DNA from: an uncultured Caryophanales bacterium
GTDB taxonomy: Bacteria > Bacillota_I > Bacilli_A > RFN20 > CAG-449
Direction: 5' to 3'
NCBI GenBank assembly: GCA_945873815.1
Contig: CAMCEE010000008.1
Coordinates: 1 to 64,000 of the forward strand
DNA: 64,000 nucleotides
The translations under genes and the position numbers were made by a program. This document shows, in pieces, positions 50,203 through 57,985 of this stretch; position 1 is the first letter of the stretch; each line of letters begins with the position of its first letter. The notes beneath the pieces were generated by a model. It saw only the letters and a program-made list of their open reading frames with translations, had not been told where the DNA came from and ran no database searches.

Positions 50203-50778
50203 TTATTTTTTTAAGCAACTCAATAAGATAATCAAAACTTGAATAGGTATCCCAATTAAAAGAATCAACCAAGTATCGTATTCATATGTCGACCAATAAA
50301 TCGCGATTAAAAACGACCAAACAAAGCCCGACAAAACAAAAGGTATCAATTTCTTTTTATTCCAGTTTTTAAACAATACCCATAATACTAAAAAATTTAA
50401 AGGAATCGTCCAAGCAAAGACTCTAAATTCCATTTTGCTTTGATAAAAATATAAATATAAGAATACAATCGTTGAAATGCACCAAACAACCGTAGAAACT
50501 GCTGCAGAAATGATTCTTCGATTGATGATAATATTACGAGGAAGCGCGTATTTTTTAAGGTCTTTTGTTGCATTTTCAGTCAATAAAACATCAACCGTAC
50601 AATTAAAGAGTTCGGCTATTCTTTTAAGTGTCGCAATTTCTGGAATCGACTCTCCTCTTTCCCATTTTGAGATAGCTTTATCCGTATAATTAAGCTTTTC
50701 TGCAAGTTCAGCTTGCGTTAATTTATTTTGTTTTCTTAACTCAATAATATTTTGAGCAATAATGTCTTTTAATTCCAT
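50203..50778 (-). CDS. XRE-type regulator with four membrane helices
   Basis: The 191-residue product starts with a Cro/CI-type helix-turn-helix (residues 8-62: ELRKQNKLTQAELAEKLNYT, then DKAISKWERGESIP). A C-terminal part with about four transmembrane helices follows (VSTVVWCISTIVFLYLYFY; FAWTIPLNFLVLWVLF; FVLSGFVWSFLIAIYW; LLIGIPIQVLIILLSC). This layout is common in Bacillota membrane-tethered regulators whose signals are mostly unknown. AGGAGA lies ten bases before the ATG. It is divergent from the GT4-acyltransferase-BioY operon, with 174 bases between them containing two perfect palindromes, so it may control itself and that operon. No terminator was recognised downstream. Confidence 0.92.
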   Translation of the reverse strand: MELKDIIAQNIIELRKQNKLTQAELAEKLNYTDKAISKWERGESIPEIATLKRIAELFNCTVDVLLTENATKDLKKYALPRNIIINRRIISAAVSTVVWCISTIVFLYLYFYQSKMEFRVFAWTIPLNFLVLWVLFKNWNKKKLIPFVLSGFVWSFLIAIYWSTYEYDTWLILLIGIPIQVLIILLSCLKK

Positions 50779-50820
50779 ATCAACTAAATCTCCTATAAAA
50801 AAATCCGATTTTTAGGACGT

Positions 50821-50837
50821 GTAAACTAGCAGTTTAC
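50821..50837. promoter_or_regulatory. Palindrome between XRE regulator and GT4 operon
   Basis: GTAAACT, AGC, AGTTTAC is a perfect inverted repeat with seven-base arms, located 43 bases upstream of the XRE start. It is a candidate binding site for that regulator. Confidence 0.45.
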
Positions 50838-50890
50838 CTTACTAAACTGTCAGTATCAGTCAGTAGAGATATAAAGCAACCGATTTTTTC

Positions 50891-50919
50891 TTGGATATTA
50901 CTATAGTAATATATATAAT
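50891..50919 (+). promoter_or_regulatory. Promoter and palindrome of the GT4-acyltransferase-bioY operon
   Basis: TTGGAT (50891-50896), 17 bases, TATAAT (50914-50919). A perfect 18-base palindrome, ATATTACTATAGTAATAT (50895-50912), fills the spacer, so a repressor bound there would block RNA polymerase. Confidence 0.7.
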
Positions 50920-50952
50920 TTCTATAGTCAACAAAAAAGGAGGCTGTAATAA

Positions 50953-52107
50953 ATGAAAGTATGTGTAGTATGTGATGTACTTGGAGAAGAAAACAATGGC
51001 ACAACAATTGCGGCAATGAACTTAATTAGATCATTAAAGGCTAAAGGGCACGAAGTAAAAGTTCTTTGTCCTTATTCAGATATTTATGCTAATCAAGAAG
51101 GATTCTATTTTTTTAAGGAATTAAAACTTCCAAGTATTCTTCAAAATATTATCAAAAAAAATAATGTTGTACTTGGAAAACCTGATACGAAATTATTTAA
51201 AGAGGTAATGTCAAAATGTGATATAGTCCATATCATGTTTCCTCTTTTTATCGGTCCAAAAGCTGCAAAATACGCAAAAACTATTTTGCATAAACCAGTA
51301 ACTGTCGGTTTTCATTGCCAAGCAGAAAATGTATCAAGCCATTTATTTGGTCTAATGGATTCTAAACGTTTCAATAGAGCGATTTACAAATATTATTATC
51401 GAACGATATATAGATATGCAGATATAATTCATTACCCAACATTCTTTATAAAAGATACATTTGAAGAGATTGTAGGTCCTACACCAGGAAGTGTCATTTC
51501 AAATGGTGTTCAATCTGCATTTGTTCAAAAAGAAGTTGAAAAACCAGAAAACCTAAAAGATAAAAAAGTAATTCTATTCACAGGTCGTATATCAAAGGAG
51601 AAATCTCATAAAGTTTTAATAAAAGCAGTTTCTCTATCGAAATATAAAGATGATATTCAATTAGTCTTCGCCGGTAAAGGGCCAAGAGAAAATGAAATAA
51701 AGAACCTATCGAAGAAACTATTAACAAATCAACCAATTATCAGTTTCTATACACGTGAGGAACTAATTGATATTATCAATATGGCTGATTTATATGTTCA
51801 TCCCGCAGAGATTGAAATTGAAGCTATCTCATGCTTAGAAGCTATACGATGCGGACAAGTTCCTATCATTGCTAATTCACCAAAATGCGCAACAAAAGCA
51901 TTTGCATTAGACGATAGAAGTTTATTTAAAGTTAACGATCCAAATGATTTAGCAAAGAAAATCGATTATTGGTTCGATCATCCTGAAGAATTAAAAGAAA
52001 TGAAAGAAAAGTATTCTTCTTCAGCTTCTCAATTTGATTTCAATGTCTGCATGAATAAAATGGAAAAAATGTTAATAGAAGCAATTGAAAAGAATAAGAC
52101 TATGTAA
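50953..52107 (+). CDS. Family 4 glycosyltransferase, probably glycosyl-diacylglycerol synthesis
   Basis: The 384-residue product is a GT-B fold family 4 enzyme: the N-terminal half carries VCVVCDVLGEENNGTT and VHIMFPLFIGPKAAKYAK, the C-terminal half VILFTGRISKEKSHKVLIKA and the nucleotide-sugar region PAEIEIEAISCLEAIRCGQV, which holds the E(x7)E-type pair. The N-terminal pattern and length resemble 1,2-diacylglycerol glucosyltransferases of low-GC Gram-positives and mollicutes. Coupling to an acyltransferase gene also points to lipid glycosylation at the inner face of the membrane. AAGGAGG lies about ten bases before the ATG. It is the first gene of a three-gene operon. The exact sugar and acceptor cannot be read from the sequence. 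Confidence 0.88.
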   Translation: MKVCVVCDVLGEENNGTTIAAMNLIRSLKAKGHEVKVLCPYSDIYANQEGFYFFKELKLPSILQNIIKKNNVVLGKPDTKLFKEVMSKCDIVHIMFPLFIGPKAAKYAKTILHKPVTVGFHCQAENVSSHLFGLMDSKRFNRAIYKYYYRTIYRYADIIHYPTFFIKDTFEEIVGPTPGSVISNGVQSAFVQKEVEKPENLKDKKVILFTGRISKEKSHKVLIKAVSLSKYKDDIQLVFAGKGPRENEIKNLSKKLLTNQPIISFYTREELIDIINMADLYVHPAEIEIEAISCLEAIRCGQVPIIANSPKCATKAFALDDRSLFKVNDPNDLAKKIDYWFDHPEELKEMKEKYSSSASQFDFNVCMNKMEKMLIEAIEKNKTM

Positions 52108-52108
52108 T

Positions 52109-52924
52109 ATGAAAAAGAAAGTTATTTATTATTACGATGAGATTAACAACGATTTTGCAGGAACAAAAATTGAGCAAAAGCCGATAGATAATTCCTTTAA
52201 TTATATTAGAGATAAAAATATTTTTTGGCGATTATGTTCATTTGTTTTGTATTATATCATTGCTAAGCCTTTAATATTTTTAATCAACAAGATTTGGAAT
52301 GGTTCAACGGTAAAGAATCGAAAAGTATTAAAATTAATTAATAAAAAACAAGGTTTCTTTCTATATGGAAATCATACAAATATCCTTTCTGATGCCTTTC
52401 AGCCAAGTTTAATAAAATACACTAAACGATTTTATATCATTGTAAACCCAGATTGCACTTCGATTCCGGGAATACAAAATATCGTTATGATGTTAGGTGC
52501 AATTCCTCTTGCAAGTACAATGTCTTCAAAGATTAACTTTCTCAAATGTGTAAAAAAAAGAATTGCTGATGGACATTGTGTAACCATATATCCGGAAGCA
52601 CATATCTGGCCTTTTTATACAAAATTAAGAGATTTTTCTCCCGATGCTTGTCATTATCCAGTTAAATTAAATGTCCCAACATTCACTATGACTACATGCT
52701 ATCAAAAACACCGTGGGATATTATCATTTATTAAAAGACCAAAAACTATTTCCTATATTGATGGGCCTTTCTTTCCTGACTCCTCGTTACCTCCTAAAGA
52801 AGCAGCATTAAAACTCAGTGAAGAAATGAAAACAGCTATGCGTGAAAGACTTGATAAATACTCGAATTATAACTATATTGAATATGTAAAAGTTGATGAT
52901 CCTACAAAGGTTACAATTTTGTAA
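52109..52924 (+). CDS. PlsC-like acyltransferase
   Basis: The ATG at 52109 follows the upstream TAA by one base and gives 271 residues; an earlier in-frame start at 52085 would overlap the GT gene. GFFLYGNHTNILSDAF corresponds to acyltransferase motif I (NH....D, here with five residues between His and Asp), and IYPEAHIWPFYTKLRDFSPD to the motif III region, in which the usual PEG is PEA. FTMTTCYQKHRG and FIKRPKTISYIDGPFF follow. A hydrophobic helix (VLYYIIAKPLIFLI) would bring it to the membrane. The family transfers acyl groups to lysophosphatidic acid or other lyso-lipids; the acceptor is uncertain here. Its position between a glycolipid glycosyltransferase and bioY supports a role in membrane lipid synthesis. 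Confidence 0.85.
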   Translation: MKKKVIYYYDEINNDFAGTKIEQKPIDNSFNYIRDKNIFWRLCSFVLYYIIAKPLIFLINKIWNGSTVKNRKVLKLINKKQGFFLYGNHTNILSDAFQPSLIKYTKRFYIIVNPDCTSIPGIQNIVMMLGAIPLASTMSSKINFLKCVKKRIADGHCVTIYPEAHIWPFYTKLRDFSPDACHYPVKLNVPTFTMTTCYQKHRGILSFIKRPKTISYIDGPFFPDSSLPPKEAALKLSEEMKTAMRERLDKYSNYNYIEYVKVDDPTKVTIL

Positions 52925-52936
52925 TAGAGGTTATTT

Positions 52937-53494
52937 ATGAAGATTACTACAAGAAGAATCACATATTGGGCTATTATGCTCGCTTTATTTTGTGTTTTAG
53001 GAATGTTCTCCATTCAATTTGGAGACACAATAAAAGTATCGATTCAATTATTTATTGTATTTTTAATCGGTATGCTTTCTCCAGGCATTCTTGATTCATT
53101 CATCATCTCTACTTGTTATTTATTACTTGGGTTATTTCTCCCAATATACGCTGGTTTTTCTTCAGGAATAACTCCAACATTTGGTTTTGTTATCGGTTTT
53201 ATCCCTGGAAGCATAATTCTTACTCTTATTGCTAAAATATTTAAAGAAAAAGAGATAAAGAAGATGATATTTGGGCTTCTTATCGGATGTGTCGCTTCGA
53301 CGATAATCGTTTATGTATGTGGCGCAACTTTCATGTATTTTTATTTTCAAGGACTAGGAAAAGCAAAGGATATATTAACAATCATTGGAATATGTATAAC
53401 TCCATATATTCCATTTGATATCATAAAAATAATACTTTCAATTTCTGTTTATCTTGCTTTATATAAACCATTAAAAGTATTAAATCTTAAATAA
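52937..53494 (+). CDS. bioY: BioY-type biotin transporter, substrate-binding subunit
   Basis: The 185-residue, highly hydrophobic product has about six transmembrane helices and the BioY signature layout: FGDTIKVSIQLFIVFLIGML (matching the usual PVPITLQTLFVLLAG region), CYLLLGLFLPIYAGFSSG, and TPTFGFVIGFIPGS (matching GPTGGYLIGF). BioY is the S-component of an energy-coupling factor transporter; the energising EcfA/EcfT subunits are not in this window and are presumably shared. Biotin is the cofactor of acetyl-CoA carboxylase, so co-transcription with lipid enzymes makes sense. AGAGG lies upstream of the ATG and the gap to the acyltransferase is 12 bases. Confidence 0.9.
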   Translation: MKITTRRITYWAIMLALFCVLGMFSIQFGDTIKVSIQLFIVFLIGMLSPGILDSFIISTCYLLLGLFLPIYAGFSSGITPTFGFVIGFIPGSIILTLIAKIFKEKEIKKMIFGLLIGCVASTIIVYVCGATFMYFYFQGLGKAKDILTIIGICITPYIPFDIIKIILSISVYLALYKPLKVLNLK

Positions 53495-53495
53495 T

Positions 53496-53831
53496 TTATT
53501 TTCTTAACGAGAGACCTAGAAGTCTATTTGAAGCCAGGTCTCTTTCTTTTTGATATTTTTTCTCAAGAATATGAAGAATTATGAATATCAATAAAACAAT
53601 AAAGCCTCCAATCATAAACCCAATTCCTATCCAAAATAATATGTAATAATAAGGAGGGCGATTCATTTCTCCACTGATATTGTTAATCAAACTAGCATCA
53701 ACTATTAATAAAATCAAAGAAATTAGAAAAGCAAATGGAAAAATGTATGCAAAAGGTCTTTTCCTTTTTGCATATTTTGACACTAATAATGTACATTTAT
53801 CTCTTTTTTCAATTAATTCTTCTTTAGTCAT
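53496..53831 (-). CDS. Small two-helix membrane protein, function unknown
   Basis: The product has 111 residues from the ATG at 53831 (GGAAG upstream) or 116 from 53846. Two strong transmembrane helices are visible (PFAYIFPFAFLISLILLIVD and YYILFWIGIGFMIGGFIVLL), flanked by basic, probably cytosolic ends (KYAKRKR; LEKKYQKERDLASNRLL). It overlaps the 3' end of the LRR lipoprotein gene by eight bases and is probably translated with it. No family was recognised. A role in lipoprotein or envelope function is only suggested by position. Confidence 0.75.
   Translation of the reverse strand: MTKEELIEKRDKCTLLVSKYAKRKRPFAYIFPFAFLISLILLIVDASLINNISGEMNRPPYYYILFWIGIGFMIGGFIVLLIFIILHILEKKYQKERDLASNRLLGLSLRK
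53510..53551 (+). terminator. Terminator after bioY, inside the convergent gene
   Basis: AGAGACCT and AGGTCTCT pair around an 18-base loop and are followed by TTCTTTTT. The hairpin lies within the last codons of the convergent membrane-protein gene. Confidence 0.55.
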
Positions 53832-55305
53832 TGCTCTTCCATCCAAAAACCTTATTTACCATTGATAATTGATCACTCGTTTTCTTATCCATATGAATTT
53901 TCCCTTCATTATACTCTTCATTACTGCATCCGAAATATAACGTTTCCAAATGGTAACATCCATTAAATGCATTATTACCTATCGTATCAATTGATTTAGG
54001 AATGACAACGATATGTAAATTTTCGCATCCATTAAACATATAATCTGAAATCCTGTCCATCGATGAGCTCAATGTAATACTTCCAAGACCAATACAACCT
54101 TCGAATGCATTATCTTCAATGGTGTTCACACTATTTGGAACAACAAGCGTTTTTAAAGATGGATTACGATCAATTATCTTATTTTGAAATGCCTTAGAAG
54201 AAATAGATACAACATCCTTTGGTATTCTTGTATTCTTCGTTCCAAAAATTAATCTATTTGTTGAAGATTCAATAATCGCATTACAATTATTCCTTGAATC
54301 GTATACTTTATTATCAGAATGAACGGAAACATTAGAAAGTTTTTTCCATCCATTACTCGAAGTAATATTTATATCTTTGATGTTTTTTGTAATATTTATC
54401 GTTTCTAAGGAATTTAGTTCCTTATCATTAAGATATATAACTTTACACATCTCATCAGTATTTAATATAGTGCAATCAGATGCGATATTAACTAATATCA
54501 AGTATTTGTTCTTTCCATTACCTAAATAGTATCCTTTAGAAGTTGAATCGTAATTGTAATTCAATTTTATGCATCCATTAAATACTTCTTCTCCGATTTT
54601 CTCAATAGAGTCTGGAGCATAAATCGAAGTAAGATTTTCACAATCCTTGAATGCGTAATCTCCAATGTAAGTAACCGAGTTAGGAATGGTAATATGAGTC
54701 AATTCTTTGCATCTATTAAATGCATCTTTTCCAATTCTATTAATCCCATCATTTAATGAAACATAATTTAGAGCTTCCAAACCATAAAACGCTCCATCAG
54801 AGATTGAAGTCGCATTTGTTAAAGTAATCTTACTTAAATATGGAGGAATCAAAGAATAAGATGTATATCTCTCCTCATTAAACAAATAACCAATATATGG
54901 GTTAGTAGTTTTAGTTTCACCAACAAATGGAAGCGTTAATTCTTGTATTCTTAAACATCCAGACAATGATCCTTTCCCTATTTTATTAACATTATCGGAG
55001 ACAATAATCTTATTAACGTATTCGTAATCTTTAAAAGCATTCTCCTCAACTTCTGTTACTTTTTTTTCTTTATAGAAATTAGGAACAATAATATTATCAC
55101 GCGAATTTCGATATAGTGGATTCATTCTAAAACTATATGAATCAGTTTCTTCATGATAAGTTAAAATTGCTCTATCATCGTTAAAATTTTCAATATATGA
55201 AGAAGTGGAATTTTGTTCACTTGAATTATTTTTTGGCTTACAAGAAGATAGAGTCCATAAAGAAAAGATAACGGTACCAACTAATAATATTTTTATTTTT
55301 TTCAT
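53824..55305 (-). CDS. BspA-like LRR lipoprotein
   Basis: The 493-residue product starts with a lipoprotein signal (MKKIKILLVGTVIFSLWTLSSC) whose LSSC lipobox puts the lipid anchor at Cys22. A Ser/Asn-rich spacer follows, then two blocks of LRR_5-type repeats (VEENAFKDYEYVNKIIV, IGKDAFNRCKELTHITIP, IGNNAFNGCYHLETLYFG). Near residue 125 it carries the same insert as the giant LRR protein, TLPFVGETKTTNPYIGYLF then PPYLSKITLTNATSI..GAF. A central region of about 100 residues without clear repeats separates the two blocks. It is probably a short surface adhesin or ligand-binding protein. AAGGGGG lies ten bases before the ATG. It is divergent from glf. Confidence 0.92.
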   Translation of the reverse strand: MKKIKILLVGTVIFSLWTLSSCKPKNNSSEQNSTSSYIENFNDDRAILTYHEETDSYSFRMNPLYRNSRDNIIVPNFYKEKKVTEVEENAFKDYEYVNKIIVSDNVNKIGKGSLSGCLRIQELTLPFVGETKTTNPYIGYLFNEERYTSYSLIPPYLSKITLTNATSISDGAFYGLEALNYVSLNDGINRIGKDAFNRCKELTHITIPNSVTYIGDYAFKDCENLTSIYAPDSIEKIGEEVFNGCIKLNYNYDSTSKGYYLGNGKNKYLILVNIASDCTILNTDEMCKVIYLNDKELNSLETINITKNIKDINITSSNGWKKLSNVSVHSDNKVYDSRNNCNAIIESSTNRLIFGTKNTRIPKDVVSISSKAFQNKIIDRNPSLKTLVVPNSVNTIEDNAFEGCIGLGSITLSSSMDRISDYMFNGCENLHIVVIPKSIDTIGNNAFNGCYHLETLYFGCSNEEYNEGKIHMDKKTSDQLSMVNKVFGWKSND

Positions 55306-55333
55306 ATTATACTGTCCCCCTTCTTGTAAATAA

Positions 55334-55362
55334 ATAATAAAATAACAAAGTTATTTTGTCAA
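55334..55362 (-). promoter_or_regulatory. Promoter of the LRR lipoprotein gene
   Basis: On the minus strand a consensus TTGACA (55357-55362), 17 bases, TATTAT (55334-55339). The spacer holds the inverted repeat AAAATAAC, TTT, GTTATTTT. Confidence 0.75.
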
Positions 55363-55403
55363 TTTATATAAGTACATTCACAATTTATGCATTAAGCATA
55401 ATC

Positions 55404-55433
55404 TTGTTAAAATAATATCACTATGATATTATT
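55404..55433 (+). promoter_or_regulatory. Promoter and palindrome of the glf-GT2 operon
   Basis: TTGTTA (55404-55409), 17 bases, TATTAT (55427-55432). A perfect inverted repeat with ten-base arms (AATAATATCA, CTA, TGATATTATT; 55411-55433) covers spacer and -10 box, a layout typical for a repressor site. Confidence 0.65.
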
Positions 55434-55472
55434 ACTATTATGAAGATTAAGTCATCTTCTTAGGAGTAAATA

Positions 55473-56606
55473 ATGAAAAACATAAATAAAATTAACATAA
55501 ATGAACATTACGATTATTTGATTGTTGGTTCAGGAATATTCGGCTCAACATGTGCTCGATTATTGAAAGATAAAGGAAAAAAAGTACTTGTAGTTGAGAA
55601 ACAATCCCATATAGGTGGAAATGTATATACGCAAATTGAAGACGATATTATTGTTCACGTTTATGGAGCTCATATTTTTCATACAGATAACGAAAAGATT
55701 TGGGAATTCGTGAATCGCTTTGATGAAATGATGCCTTTTATCAATTCACCAATTGCAAACTATAAAGGAGAGCTTTATCATCTTCCTTTCAATATGAATA
55801 CTTTCCATGAATTATGGGGTGTTAATACAGTTGAAGAAGCAAAAGCAAAGATTCAAGAGCAAGTTGAAAAAGAAGGAATCAAAAACCCAAAAAATCTTGA
55901 AGAGCACGTTCTTTCTCTTGCAGGGCGTGACGTCTATACAAAATTAGTTAAAGGATACACGGAAAAACAATGGGGGCGTTCTTGCAAGGAATTACCATCT
56001 TCCATCATTAAAAGATTACCATTTAGATTTGAGTACAATAACAATTACTTCAATGATAAATATCAAGGTATTCCAAGAAATGGTTACACAAGAATTATCG
56101 AAAACATGTTAGACGATATAGAGATATTGCTTGATACAGACTACTTGAAGAATAAAGAAGAATTAGATAAAATCGCAGATAAGATAATATATACTGGACC
56201 AATCGATGTATTCTTCGATTACAAAGAAGGACAACTTGAATATAGAAGTTTAAAATTTGACACGCAAAAACTTCAAATTCCTTCTTATCAAAATATGCCT
56301 GTTATGAATTTCACATCTCATAACGAAGCATATACTAGAATCATCGAACACAAATTCTTTGATAAAAACTGTAAGAATAATACTTCGACGATTATCACTA
56401 AGGAATACCCTGCTTCATACGAGGAAACAAAGACTCCATATTATCCAATAAACGATGAGAAAAACAATGATACATATGAAAAATATGAAAAATTAGCTTC
56501 TTCACTAAAGAATATATATTTCGGAGGAAGATTAGGATTATACAAATATTTTGATATGGATGATGCGATTTTAAAAGCATTTGAATTAATCGAATCGATT
56601 GATTAG
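55473..56606 (+). CDS. glf: UDP-galactopyranose mutase
   Basis: The 377-residue product matches Glf in length and motifs: the FAD-binding YLIVGSGIFGSTCARLL, then VVEKQSHIGGNVYT, YGAHIFHTDNEKIWEFV, the active-site region YNNNYFNDKYQGIPRNGYT, YTGPIDVFFDY and the C-terminal FGGRLGLYKYFDMDDAI. The flavoenzyme interconverts UDP-galactopyranose and UDP-galactofuranose, supplying galactofuranose for surface glycans. AGGAG lies six bases before the ATG. The next gene, a membrane GT2, follows after 14 bases and may use the product or build the glycan. Together with the nearby galactose operon this suggests galactose-containing surface polymers. Confidence 0.97.
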   Translation: MKNINKININEHYDYLIVGSGIFGSTCARLLKDKGKKVLVVEKQSHIGGNVYTQIEDDIIVHVYGAHIFHTDNEKIWEFVNRFDEMMPFINSPIANYKGELYHLPFNMNTFHELWGVNTVEEAKAKIQEQVEKEGIKNPKNLEEHVLSLAGRDVYTKLVKGYTEKQWGRSCKELPSSIIKRLPFRFEYNNNYFNDKYQGIPRNGYTRIIENMLDDIEILLDTDYLKNKEELDKIADKIIYTGPIDVFFDYKEGQLEYRSLKFDTQKLQIPSYQNMPVMNFTSHNEAYTRIIEHKFFDKNCKNNTSTIITKEYPASYEETKTPYYPINDEKNNDTYEKYEKLASSLKNIYFGGRLGLYKYFDMDDAILKAFELIESID

Positions 56607-56620
56607 AAAGGAAAACATAT

Positions 56621-57985
56621 ATGGAAATATTATATAAAGTACTTGAAGCCATCAACTGGGTTGCAATCGTTCTTGCTTCACTTGGTATCGTATGGCAATT
56701 ATTATTTACTTTCTTTGGGTGGATTAAACCTAAGAAATTTAAAAAAGCAAAAACAAAAAGAAGATTTGCAATAATCTTCCCTGCGCACAATGAATCTGCA
56801 GTAATTGAAGATTCAATCAAAGATTTATTAGAAAACCAAAATTATCCAAAAGATTTATATGACATCTTTGTTTGCGCGGATAATTGTGATGATAATACCT
56901 TTGAACTAGCATCTAAAGCTGGCGCAACAGTCATAGAGAGATTTGAAAAAGATCCTAAGAAGAAAAAAGCAGCTTATCCTATAAGAGCATTAATGCAATA
57001 CGTATTAGAAAATTATCCTGATAAATACGATGCATTCATCAAATTTGACGCAGACAATAGAGCTTGTCCTGATTTCTTAGATGCAATGAATAATGCTCTT
57101 GAAGAAGGAGTGGAAATAGCTCGTGCTTTCGAAGCTTCAACAAATGCAACGCAAAATACATGGACTTCAGTTTCTGCAACATACTATATTAGAGATTCAC
57201 GTATAGCATCAAACTTTAGAGAAAGAGTTCATATGAACTCAATGCTCTCTGGCGCTGGAATGATGGTCAGTACAAAAGTTATTAAAGATATTGGAGGATG
57301 GGATGCAATGAGCGGTTCAGATGATGCCGAATTTGCAATCAACAGAATGCTTCAAAATTATAAATGTCACTACGTTCCAGATGCTGTTGTATATGAAGAT
57401 CAACCTTCATCACTAAAAGATACTTGGAATCGTCTTTCAAGAATGGGTCATTCGTTACACGGCGTATTCTGGAAAAAGGGCTGGAAATTATTATTTAAGA
57501 CTTTCCAATGGAAAAAAGGTGGATTTACATATTTTGATATGTTTTATACAATCTTCTTTATTCCTATTGCATTAATGGCAACATTATGGTTCCCTGCATA
57601 TTATATTTTCTATTTCATCATCAATGCATTGAATGCATGGGGTCCAAATGCTAATTTTCTCGCTTCTTGTACCAATCTGTTCAACGAATCTATGACATCT
57701 AGTTGGTCTTCCAATCAAATACTATCTAATCTCCTTCCAATGATTGCAGTAGTCCTAGGAAGTTTATGTTTCTTTTATACCATTCAAACACTTATGGCTG
57801 TTTCATTAAGTAAAAAAGAATTAGGAATCAAAAACTTAAAAGGTTATTGGAAAGGAATTCTCTTATCTTCTCCATTCATGCTTGTTTATGATTTATCAAT
57901 TGTATGGGGAGTATTAACTAATCCTGGATGGAAATCAATTAAGAGAAATGTACCAACTACTAAAGAAGATAAGATATCAAATTAA
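56621..57985 (+). CDS. Membrane family 2 glycosyltransferase
   Basis: The 454-residue product has an N-terminal helix (LEAINWVAIVLASLGIVWQLL), a GT-A domain (about 48-280) and three C-terminal helices (about 310-345, 385-405, 415-440). GT2 marks are FAIIFPAHNESAVIEDSIKD, the FVCADNCDDNT segment, the DxD motif in IKFDADNRACPDF, GSDDAEFAINRM as the acceptor-base region, and WNRLSRMGHS near the usual QxxRW position. This resembles processive or polyprenyl/glycan glycosyltransferases of the cell envelope. AAAGGAAAAC precedes the ATG. It is in one operon with glf, so a galactofuranose-containing polymer is a reasonable but unproven product. Its last nine bases overlap the convergent Mur-ligase gene. 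Confidence 0.92.
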   Translation: MEILYKVLEAINWVAIVLASLGIVWQLLFTFFGWIKPKKFKKAKTKRRFAIIFPAHNESAVIEDSIKDLLENQNYPKDLYDIFVCADNCDDNTFELASKAGATVIERFEKDPKKKKAAYPIRALMQYVLENYPDKYDAFIKFDADNRACPDFLDAMNNALEEGVEIARAFEASTNATQNTWTSVSATYYIRDSRIASNFRERVHMNSMLSGAGMMVSTKVIKDIGGWDAMSGSDDAEFAINRMLQNYKCHYVPDAVVYEDQPSSLKDTWNRLSRMGHSLHGVFWKKGWKLLFKTFQWKKGGFTYFDMFYTIFFIPIALMATLWFPAYYIFYFIINALNAWGPNANFLASCTNLFNESMTSSWSSNQILSNLLPMIAVVLGSLCFFYTIQTLMAVSLSKKELGIKNLKGYWKGILLSSPFMLVYDLSIVWGVLTNPGWKSIKRNVPTTKEDKISN

